DNA of 6,967 nt from an uncultured Oscillospiraceae bacterium (GTDB lineage: Bacteria > Bacillota > Clostridia > Oscillospirales > Oscillospiraceae): positions 1-6,967 of the forward strand of contig CAUBQU010000069.1 of NCBI GenBank assembly GCA_958438185.1, written 5' to 3'. Under the pieces are notes generated by a model. That model saw only the letters and a list, made by a program, of their open reading frames with translations, searched no databases and was not told the origin of the DNA. Of the stretch, positions 1-5,031 are shown one piece after another. Position numbers and translations under genes: made by a program. The first letter of the stretch is position 1. Each line of letters opens with the position of its first letter.

Positions 1-22
1 ATATCACACTATCTTCAAAAAT

Positions 23-70
23 AAAAACACGCGTACTTTGCTAGAAATAGCATAAGTATCGCGTGTTTTT
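23..70. terminator. Long hairpin with GAAA tetraloop, likely bidirectional terminator
   Basis: Bases 23-38 pair with 54-70, leaving single-base bulges at 53 and 59. Inside, TGCTA (39-43) pairs with TAGCA (48-52) around a GAAA tetraloop (44-47). On the plus strand the stem ends in six T (66-71). On the minus strand it ends in TTTTTATTTTTG. Both sides therefore have the shape of an intrinsic terminator. It lies just beyond the flippase terminator at 72-115, and may serve as a backup for that gene or as the terminator of a converging gene left of the window. Confidence 0.65.
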
Positions 71-71
71 T

Positions 72-115
72 CGCCAAAAAGCAGCCTTGCGGATCGGGCA
101 GGCTGCTTTTTGGCG
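72..115 (-). terminator. Intrinsic terminator of the flippase gene
   Basis: A perfect 16-bp inverted repeat (72-87 with 100-115) begins directly after the flippase stop codon (116-118). Read on the minus strand, a GC core GCAGCC/GGCTGC is preceded by five A and followed by five T, the usual intrinsic terminator layout. The A and T tracts can also pair, which extends the stem. The plus strand has the same core followed by a T-rich stretch (107-133), so it may stop transcription from both sides. Confidence 0.8.
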
Positions 116-1522
116 TTATTGTTTTTTTCTTTTCCGGGCCAGGCCGTGTAGGAGTTCGAGGAGCTGGCGGCGGTCGATAATGAGAAGGGCCAGGAGGGCG
201 ACGGCTTGGGCGATCTGCCAACCGGGCCACTGGAAGCTGATAAAGAGGATCTGCCCGCCCAAGACAACGGTGCTGAGCAGCAAGGTTCCTTTAAACAGAC
301 GGAACGGGATCAGCTGACGGGCGCTTCTGGCCCGTACCAAAAAGACGATGAAATAGCTGGCAAACGTCGCGATGGCCGCGCCCTGGATGCCAAGCTTGGA
401 CGGGATCAGCAGCGCATTGAGGGCAATGTTGACCACTGCGCCGATAAGCGAGGTCCAAAACGACAGCCCGCTGCGCTGTGTGACGGTATAGACGCTGCCC
501 AAAAACGAGGTAAAGGCGCAAAACAGCATCGCCGCACAGAGCACCGGCACATATTGCCACGCGTCAAAATACGCCTCGCTGGCCAGGAGCCGAATCTCCA
601 GCTTTGCAAAAGCGATCATCACGCTGGAGGCAATAAACAGCGCCGCCATCAACGCCAGCCAGACATTGGAATAAAAATGCGCCTGCTCCCGCAGATCGCT
701 CTTCGATTCCTGGATAGCGGAAAACTGCCACGCCTGCATCAAGACGCTGGAGAGCAGCGTCAGGATCGTCGGCAGCTTGTTGGCGACGGTGTAGATGCCG
801 TTGGCATCACCGCCGAGCATTGCGTTGATCATATACCGGTCCGACGCGCTGGTGATCCACCAGAACACCGTCGTCGGGATCAGGGGAATGCTGTAGCGCA
901 GCATTTTGCGCCGCAGGTTGCGGTTTGGGCGGCGCGTCATCCGGCGCCAAAGGCGCTTTTTCAGGACCAGGAACACCGTACAGGTCAGATCTGCCAGAGC
1001 GACGGACAGCACATACCCGGTGATCCCCATCCGGAACACCTTGAGCAGCACAATATTCAGCACAACGACCAGCGTCGTATTGAGCAGCCCCTGCAGGGCA
1101 TACAGCATCGTATCCCCCTGTGCCCGGACATACTGCTCACAGACCGCGTGATAGCAAGACGCCAGCGTCATCAAAACAAGCAGGGCCAGATACCCGTGAA
1201 ACTCCGGCACCAGATGCAGCAGCGGCAGCAGGAGAAGAAATCCTACCGCACCAGCTGTGACTGTATAGATCCCGGTGCTGAAAATGCTCTTCTGCGACCG
1301 GGGGTACTCCGGCGTAAAGCGAAAGACGCCGTCTGAGATCCCCAGGGAGATAAACGGCGTCAGCAAGCTGACCGTCGTGATCAGCAGATCTGCCGTGCCA
1401 TATTCCGCCGGGGAAAGGACACCGGTATAAAAGCGCACCATGAAAAAGACGACCAGCTTGGAAAGCATCGTCCCGGCGCTGATAATGACCGTATTGCGGG
1501 CAAGCGCCCGATATTTTCCCAT
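116..1522 (-). CDS. Polysaccharide flippase (Wzx-like, MOP superfamily)
   Basis: A multi-pass membrane protein of 468 residues, likely to flip lipid-linked oligosaccharide units or a similar glycan precursor across the cytoplasmic membrane. About 14 hydrophobic segments are visible, roughly at residues 11-31, 43-63, 83-104, 110-124, 141-161, 168-187, 211-226, 249-265, 287-305, 322-345, 354-373, 378-397, 411-430 and 434-449. The N-terminal pattern SAGTMLSKLVVFF followed by LSPAEYGTADLL, then FRF at 67-69, SDRYMI at 227-232, GIYTVANKLP and QAWQFSA, is the usual signature of Polysacc_synt-type flippases in Clostridia. The tail is basic (RKRKK). I chose the ATG at 1522 because MGKYRALARNT matches the usual family N-terminus and AGGCGG lies just upstream, though with only about 3 bases of spacing. 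A TTG at 1603 in the same frame would add 27 residues unlike the family. No glycosyltransferase or polymerase gene is adjacent, so the glycan cannot be named. A MurJ/SpoVB-like role is a less likely alternative. Confidence 0.9.
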   Translation of the reverse strand: MGKYRALARNTVIISAGTMLSKLVVFFMVRFYTGVLSPAEYGTADLLITTVSLLTPFISLGISDGVFRFTPEYPRSQKSIFSTGIYTVTAGAVGFLLLLPLLHLVPEFHGYLALLVLMTLASCYHAVCEQYVRAQGDTMLYALQGLLNTTLVVVLNIVLLKVFRMGITGYVLSVALADLTCTVFLVLKKRLWRRMTRRPNRNLRRKMLRYSIPLIPTTVFWWITSASDRYMINAMLGGDANGIYTVANKLPTILTLLSSVLMQAWQFSAIQESKSDLREQAHFYSNVWLALMAALFIASSVMIAFAKLEIRLLASEAYFDAWQYVPVLCAAMLFCAFTSFLGSVYTVTQRSGLSFWTSLIGAVVNIALNALLIPSKLGIQGAAIATFASYFIVFLVRARSARQLIPFRLFKGTLLLSTVVLGGQILFISFQWPGWQIAQAVALLALLIIDRRQLLELLHGLARKRKKQ

Positions 1523-1566
1523 AAACCGCCTGACTTTCTCTGCGCCGCAAGCCGCGCGCCGCAGGG

Positions 1567-1635
1567 GGGGTACTTCGATCCGGACGCACTGCAGCGCGTC
1601 CAAAGCGTTCTGCCGCCCCAGGTGGAGCGTACCCC
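1567..1635 (-). promoter_or_regulatory. Possible folded 5' leader of the flippase mRNA
   Basis: On the minus strand, GGGGTAC (1629-1635) can pair with GTACCCC (1567-1573), a 7-bp closing stem. Inside lie a short hairpin (GCTCC, loop ACCT, GGGGC, about 1615-1628) and an 8-bp hairpin with one G-U pair and a TGCA loop (1582-1601). Together they could form a three-way junction ending about 45 bases before the flippase start. I do not recognise a known riboswitch. In DNA this GC-rich the fold could be chance. Confidence 0.25.
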
Positions 1636-1746
1636 TATTATTTTTTTCTTTTTCTGCAAATACAATAGCAACAAGTACCAGTTTTGCTAGATTCCAGCGG
1701 AATTTTTCCGCAAAAGCACCAGAAACTGCGCTGTCTCTGTACCAAA

Positions 1747-1784
1747 CCGCAGCGCGCCCCGTGATGACGCGGAGCGCGCTGCGG
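1747..1784 (-). terminator. Probable terminator hairpin after the HTH gene
   Basis: CCGCAGCGCGC and its exact complement form an 11-bp stem with a 16-base loop, 17 bases downstream of the HTH stop codon. The 5' side is A-rich. The 3' side on the minus strand is only TTTGGT, so the U-tract is weak and termination may be partial. The plus-strand side is more T-rich, but no plus-strand gene approaches it. Confidence 0.45.
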
Positions 1785-1801
1785 CACTTTTCTTCTCCCC
1801 T

Positions 1802-2311
1802 TTAATCCCGCTTGCGGGTCAGGATCGCCCCGGCGGCTGCAGCGAGCAGGAGGACCGGTGCAGCTCTGACATACAGCCACTCAGCAGCATGCAGCGCCAC
1901 CCCGGCCACCGCCGTCTCCGGGTCCTGGTAATCCCAGGATAGATACGGGCTGCCCATGGCAAGCAGCACCAAAAATCCCATCACGACCGCGATGCACAGC
2001 GCAATGCAGACCCAGTGCAGCACCGACCTTCCCGTCCGCTTCCTCTTTGCCAGCTGGAGATTGATGACCTCCAGCTTTTCCGCGATTGCTTTGAGATCAT
2101 CTGCCTGGGGCGCGGTGATCGTCTCGCCCAGCAGCGCGCTGACCGGCGTCTCCAGCGCCTCGGAGAGGGCGAGCAGCAGGTCGGCATCGGGAACAGAGCG
2201 CCCCTGTTCCCATTTGGAGACCGTCTGCCGCACGACGTGCAGCTTGATGGCCAGCTCTTCCTGGGAAAGTCCCTTTGCTTTTCTGCATGTTTTTAAATTT
2301 TCGCTCAGCAT
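1802..2311 (-). CDS. HTH (XRE-family) regulator with two C-terminal membrane helices
   Basis: A 169-residue protein. Residues about 5-60 form a Cro/C1-type helix-turn-helix: LKTCRKAKGLSQEELA, then VVRQTVSKWEQGRSVPDADLLLALS, with the usual QxxVSxWExGxxxPD pattern. A linker rich in charged residues (about 66-96) leads to two hydrophobic segments, about 97-118 and 147-164, and a basic end (RKRD). It is probably a DNA-binding protein tethered to the membrane, a layout frequent in Clostridia. Its target and signal are unknown; self-regulation through the inverted repeat in its promoter is plausible. I chose the ATG at 2311 because the HTH domain starts there and AAAGGTGG sits 10 bases upstream. 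An in-frame extension to 2380 would run through the promoter. The gene appears monocistronic: its own promoter lies at 2347-2376 and a hairpin follows its stop. The C-terminal part after the HTH has no function I can assign. Confidence 0.88.
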   Translation of the reverse strand: MLSENLKTCRKAKGLSQEELAIKLHVVRQTVSKWEQGRSVPDADLLLALSEALETPVSALLGETITAPQADDLKAIAEKLEVINLQLAKRKRTGRSVLHWVCIALCIAVVMGFLVLLAMGSPYLSWDYQDPETAVAGVALHAAEWLYVRAAPVLLLAAAAGAILTRKRD

Positions 2312-2346
2312 AAAATTCAAACCACCTTTCTTCTGCCGATGCCGCG

Positions 2347-2376
2347 ATGATACCAAAGATGCCCCCGTTGCCGCAA
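2347..2376 (-). promoter_or_regulatory. Promoter of the HTH regulator gene
   Basis: The -35 candidate TTGCGG (2371-2376) and the -10 TATCAT (2347-2352) are 18 bases apart, and the -10 carries an extended TG motif (TGGTATCAT). The predicted start near 2340 leaves a leader of about 29 bases with the ribosome site. The -35 is weak, which fits a regulated or extended -10 dependent promoter. Confidence 0.55.
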
Positions 2377-2382
2377 GCAACG
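2366..2382. promoter_or_regulatory. Inverted repeat over the HTH promoter -35, candidate operator
   Basis: CGTTGC (2366-2371), five bases, GCAACG (2377-2382). The two arms are perfect complements and the -35 hexamer lies inside. XRE-family proteins often bind such dyads in their own promoter and repress it. Here this is only inferred from position. Confidence 0.35.
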
Positions 2383-2489
2383 CAGCGTAACATCCCGGTT
2401 TTTCCGCAAATAACCGGCGCGCACCGCGCAGAAATGCAGGTATTTCAAGCCATCTTCCAGGCCATATTCCACGCCGTCAAAACGAGAAA

Positions 2490-2526
2490 AAGCCCACCGG
2501 GATTTTCGAAAAATCACGGTGGGCTT
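2490..2526 (-). terminator. Intrinsic terminator of the tRNA-Ser unit
   Basis: A 10-bp stem (2490-2499 with 2517-2526, arms AAGCCCACCG and CGGTGGGCTT) continues, after one mismatch, as GATTTT/AAAATC around a CGA loop. On the minus strand it is followed by TTTTCTCGTTTTG. Its first base is the last A of the CCA of the upstream tRNA, so practically no 3' trailer remains outside the hairpin. Confidence 0.88.
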
Positions 2527-2617
2527 GGCGGAGAAGAAGGGATTTGAACCCTTGCGCGCTTTTTAGACGCCTACTCCCTTAGCAGGGGAGCCCCTTCGGC
2601 CACTTGGGTACTTCTCC
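2526..2617 (-). tRNA. tRNA-Ser (anticodon GCT)
   Basis: The acceptor stem is GGAGAAG (2611-2617) with CTTCTCC (2530-2536), the discriminator is G (2529) and CCA is encoded (2526-2528). The anticodon stem is CTCCC/GGGAG with loop CTGCTAA, giving anticodon GCT (2581-2583) that reads AGC/AGU serine codons. The T arm has TTCAAAT between AAGGG and CCCTT. The long variable arm (stem GCGT/GCGC) is the class II feature expected of tRNA-Ser. It is second in a two-tRNA unit, 24 bases after the TGA gene. Confidence 0.97.
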
Positions 2618-2641
2618 AAATCGCAGAAACCCTGAGAGAAT

Positions 2642-2730
2642 TGGCGGAGAGAGTGGGATTCGAACCCACGGCTCATTGCTGAGTCACTGGTTTTCAAGAC
2701 CAGCTCCTTAAACCGCTCGGACATCTCTCC
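2642..2730 (-). tRNA. tRNA-Ser (anticodon TGA)
   Basis: The acceptor stem is GGAGAGA (2724-2730) with TCTCTCC (2646-2652), the discriminator is G and CCA is encoded (2642-2644). The anticodon stem is CTGGT/ACCAG with loop CTTGAAA, giving anticodon TGA (2694-2696) for UCN serine codons. The long variable arm has stem CTCA/TGAG capped by GCAA, and the T loop is TTCGAAT. It is the first gene of the tRNA unit, with a predicted 16-base leader from the promoter at 2753-2781. Confidence 0.97.
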
Positions 2731-2752
2731 GAATTGCTTGGCTGCGAGGTTT

Positions 2753-2781
2753 ATATTATCATACCGGCCAATTTTTGTCAA
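2753..2781 (-). promoter_or_regulatory. Strong sigma-A-type promoter of the tRNA-Ser unit
   Basis: A perfect -35 TTGACA (2776-2781) and -10 TAATAT (2753-2758) are separated by 17 bases, with an extended TG motif before the -10. This is the best promoter in the window and fits strong constitutive tRNA expression. It lies immediately after the kinase stop codon (2800-2802), with no clear terminator in between. Confidence 0.85.
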
Positions 2782-2799
2782 GTTTACAGCGAAAAAAAC

Positions 2800-4146
2800 T
2801 CAAGCTTCCGCCGCCGGTTCCTGCTGAGGCTGCACCGGCAGTGTCAGCTCCACCAGGAAGACCCCCTTGGCCTCCGACGTATGCAGGCCGCCGCCCAGCA
2901 GCTGCATCAGCTTGCGGGACGTCCGCAGGCCGATCTGGTTGCTCTCCACCGCACCGGCCACCGGATTCACGGCGTTGGAAAGCCGCACGCAGATACGCCC
3001 CTTGCGCAGCTGCTCCTGCACCTGCACCGGCTTTGCCGGGTCGGCATATTTGCGGATATTGGAAAACAGGTTCGCAACGACCCGCTGCAGCTGCACCGAA
3101 TCGGTCACGACGGTCTGCGTCTGCTCCAGGCGCTCCCACGCGACGGTAAAGCCCTCGTTCTCCAGGCAGCAGATCTCCTCGCCAAACAGCTGGGTAAACA
3201 GCAGCTGGGTATCGAAGGGCTCCTGGTTCAGGTGCAGCTCCCGGTTGGAGAACACGAGGAAATACCCAAAGAGCTTATCTGTCAGCTGCCGCAGCTGCTG
3301 GGCCTTGGCATCGCAGATCGCCAGGTACTGTTCCAACTGCGCCTGGGTCTCATACTGGTGGGACTGCACCAGGTCCAGATAGCCCAGCAGCGCGGTCAGT
3401 GGGGTCCGGATATCGTGGGAGATGGCGCGCAGCAGGTCTGTATTGGCCTGCCAGGCCTCTTGCTCTTTTTTGAGCTGGTCCAGGAGCGTACGGCGCATCT
3501 GGTCGATATCCACAGCCAGGTCCGAGATCTCATCCTGGCCGGATTCTGTGATCTCCAGCTCCAGGTCCCCGGCCGCGACCTTGCAGACGCAGCGGGAGAT
3601 GCCCGTGATGCGCTTGCGCAGGCGGCGGTTATTGAGCAGGATCACGACCAAGAAGCCGATCGCCGCCAGCGTTATGGACGCGACCGTCGAGATCGTATAC
3701 ATTTTCGCGGAGGAAAAATCATAGACCGTCACGGCACAGACGCCGTCCTGAAAATGCACCGGGTAAAAATACCGGTCATAGGCCGTTTGATCGTCATACC
3801 AGAGGCTCTCGTCCTCCAGAGGCTGGGAGGCGCCCGACGCATCCGCTTCCATTGTCAGCTCGCCGCTGCGGAAGATCAAGATATAGGCGTATTTCATATC
3901 CTCCGCCCAGGCGCCGATGGCGTCGGAATCCTCGGAGGTCAGGTTCCCCGCCTGCACGTAGGCGTCAAAGCTTTCCATCAGCGCTTGCTCCCGCTGTAGC
4001 GTGGCGGTCTCATCCAGGTAATAGCGGTCGATCAGATACGTCCCCAAGCGGGACGCGCCAAAATAGATCGCAACCGCGCAAGCCGCGCCGAGGATAAAGC
4101 AGAACACCATCTGCAGCCGCAGCGGGCAATAATGCTTCTTAGTCAA
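2800..4146 (-). CDS. Membrane sensor histidine kinase (HAMP, HisKA, HATPase)
   Basis: A 448-residue kinase that should autophosphorylate and pass phosphate to the regulator encoded upstream. The order is: TM1 (about 10-33), an extracytoplasmic sensor of about 115 residues, TM2 (about 152-171), a HAMP linker (about 172-225), then HisKA with H-box AISHDIRTPLTALLGYLDL and phospho-acceptor His244. The HATPase part has an N-box, NLFSNIRKYA (359-368). The usual DxGxG G1 motif is missing, with LSNAVNPV in its place near 389-396, followed by ESNQIGLRTSRKLM and LLGGG. The C-terminal end is rich in Q, E and A. The start is TTG at 4146, 8 bases inside the regulator gene, with AAGGG about 9 bases upstream. 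The next in-frame ATG (4110) lacks a ribosome site and would cut the basic N-terminus before TM1. The signal sensed is unknown. Confidence 0.92.
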   Translation of the reverse strand: MTKKHYCPLRLQMVFCFILGAACAVAIYFGASRLGTYLIDRYYLDETATLQREQALMESFDAYVQAGNLTSEDSDAIGAWAEDMKYAYILIFRSGELTMEADASGASQPLEDESLWYDDQTAYDRYFYPVHFQDGVCAVTVYDFSSAKMYTISTVASITLAAIGFLVVILLNNRRLRKRITGISRCVCKVAAGDLELEITESGQDEISDLAVDIDQMRRTLLDQLKKEQEAWQANTDLLRAISHDIRTPLTALLGYLDLVQSHQYETQAQLEQYLAICDAKAQQLRQLTDKLFGYFLVFSNRELHLNQEPFDTQLLFTQLFGEEICCLENEGFTVAWERLEQTQTVVTDSVQLQRVVANLFSNIRKYADPAKPVQVQEQLRKGRICVRLSNAVNPVAGAVESNQIGLRTSRKLMQLLGGGLHTSEAKGVFLVELTLPVQPQQEPAAEA

Positions 4147-4831
4147 TCTGATAGCCCTTTCCCCAAATCGTCCGGATCAGCTTCGGCGACGAAGGCGACG
4201 TCTCCAGCTTTTTCCGCAAGTTCAGAACATGTACCATCACGGTATTGGATGAGGTCGGCATATATTTTTCATGCCAGACGTTTTCATAGATCTGCTGCAC
4301 TGAGACCGTCTGCCCCCGGTTCTGCACCAGGAATTTCAGGATATGATACTCCATATCCGTCAGGTCGATGTACGCGCCGCTTTTCTTGACGCTGTGGTTC
4401 TCATCGCACAGCTCGATCATCCCCGGCAGCACCTGGGTCTGGAGCTTGCCCTTGTAGACCCGGTAGCGGCGGATGAGGGAATCGACCTTCATCAGCAGCT
4501 CTGCCTGGGAGAAGGGCTTGCCCAGATAATCGTCCCCGCCGCTGGCATAGGCGTCGCGCATATCCGCCTCCTGGGTCCGGGCGGTCAAAAACAGGATCGG
4601 CACAGACGAGAGCTTGCGGATCTCGCTGCAAGCCTGCACCCCGTCGCACTCGGGCATCATAACGTCCAGAATGACAAGGTCCAGACCGCTATGAACCTGC
4701 ATGGCCGTGATCGCCTGCCGCCCATTGGCCGCCTCTATGACCGCCATACCGTGGCGCTCCAGCAAGACCCGCAGCAGGCCGCGGATATCGGCCTCGTCAT
4801 CCACCACCAGCACCTGCAATTTTTCTTCCAC
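4139..4831 (-). CDS. OmpR/PhoB-family response regulator (VanR-like)
   Basis: A 230-residue transcription factor controlled by phosphorylation. The receiver domain (about 5-120) shows the acidic pair Asp11/Asp12, the phospho-acceptor Asp56 in VILDVMMP, Thr83 and Lys105 in GKPF. The winged-helix domain (about 135-229) has the typical IYENVWHEKY, the recognition-helix region NTVMVHVLNLRKKLE and the wing TIWGKGYQID. All phosphorylation residues are present, so it should be functional. The start is GTG at 4831, with AGGGGG about 8 bases upstream. It is first in an operon with the overlapping kinase. The upstream region holds a phased direct repeat (4946-4961) suited to this family, so it probably controls its own operon. 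The other target genes are unknown, and similarity to VanR is at family level only and does not imply glycopeptide resistance. Confidence 0.95.
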   Translation of the reverse strand: MEEKLQVLVVDDEADIRGLLRVLLERHGMAVIEAANGRQAITAMQVHSGLDLVILDVMMPECDGVQACSEIRKLSSVPILFLTARTQEADMRDAYASGGDDYLGKPFSQAELLMKVDSLIRRYRVYKGKLQTQVLPGMIELCDENHSVKKSGAYIDLTDMEYHILKFLVQNRGQTVSVQQIYENVWHEKYMPTSSNTVMVHVLNLRKKLETSPSSPKLIRTIWGKGYQID

Positions 4832-4902
4832 TGCCCCGGCCCCCTTCGCCGTGTTTTCTCGCGCCGCGCTTTGCCAGCATCGCGCGGCTACTTCTTGCTG
4901 TT

Positions 4903-4908
4903 ATCATA
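4903..4908 (-). promoter_or_regulatory. Extended -10 of the two-component operon promoter
   Basis: TATGAT on the minus strand is preceded by TG and one base, an extended -10. The hexamer 17 bases upstream (GATGCA) is a poor -35, which fits a promoter that needs an activator. The predicted start near 4896 gives a 64-base leader containing a 7-bp hairpin (4863-4869 with 4882-4888). Confidence 0.5.
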
Positions 4909-4945
4909 ACACACCTGCGGCAAAATGCATCTGTTTTCCGGCGGA

Positions 4946-4961
4946 TTTAAGAAAGTTTAAG
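4946..4961. promoter_or_regulatory. Direct repeat TTTAAG-N4-TTTAAG, candidate response regulator site
   Basis: Two copies of TTTAAG start exactly 10 bases apart (4946 and 4956). OmpR/PhoB-family dimers characteristically bind such head-to-tail half-sites one helical turn apart. The pair is centred about 57 bases upstream of the predicted start of the two-component operon, a normal place for an activator. Binding is inferred, not shown. Confidence 0.45.
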
Positions 4962-4962
4962 G

Positions 4963-5000
4963 CGCGCCGCTCCGGGGCGGATTGCCCACGAAGCGGCGCG
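4963..5000 (-). terminator. Probable terminator of the lon-engB operon
   Basis: CGCGCCGCT (minus strand, 4992-5000) pairs with AGCGGCGCG (4963-4971), a 9-bp stem with an inner GGGC/GCCC helix. It is followed on the minus strand by CCTTAAACTTTCTTAAAT, only moderately T-rich. It begins about 30 bases after the engB stop codon. Confidence 0.55.
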
Positions 5001-5031
5001 TTCTAAAATCAGTTCGTCCTATTCCCGCTGC

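Larger units (their letters stand above)
1523..1801 (-). other. 279-base gap between HTH gene and flippase
   Basis: Reading the minus strand downstream of the HTH stop, this gap holds a GC-rich hairpin (1747-1784) and then a 6-bp hairpin (GCGGAA/TTCCGC, about 1698-1712). An AT-rich purine run (about 1636-1654) and the foldable leader at 1567-1635 follow. The flippase promoter should lie in the AT-rich part. The best candidate I see is TTGTAT, 19 bases, TAATAG, which is too weak to annotate as a site. A 49-codon open frame (1638-1787) is discussed under findings. Confidence 0.6.

Noticed and set aside
206..1336. A 376-codon open frame on the plus strand
   Set aside because: It lies fully opposite the flippase gene, is rich in R, Q and H without any domain, and is a by-product of GC-rich codon use.
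1523..1603. Upstream TTG start for the flippase
   Set aside because: The extra 27 residues do not resemble the family, have no clear ribosome site, and would translate the foldable leader.
2312..2380. Longer N-terminus for the HTH protein
   Set aside because: It would begin upstream of the predicted -10, and a good ribosome site precedes the internal ATG at 2311.
2317..2517. A 66-codon minus-strand frame between tRNA terminator and HTH gene
   Set aside because: It starts inside the terminator hairpin, has no ribosome site and runs through the HTH promoter.
2526..2730. tRNA-Ser genes as an integration site for a mobile element
   Set aside because: No integrase gene and no duplicated tRNA 3' end are visible on either side.
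2734..3999. A 421-codon open frame on the plus strand
   Set aside because: It mirrors the histidine kinase and runs over the tRNA promoter; the kinase on the other strand has clear motifs.
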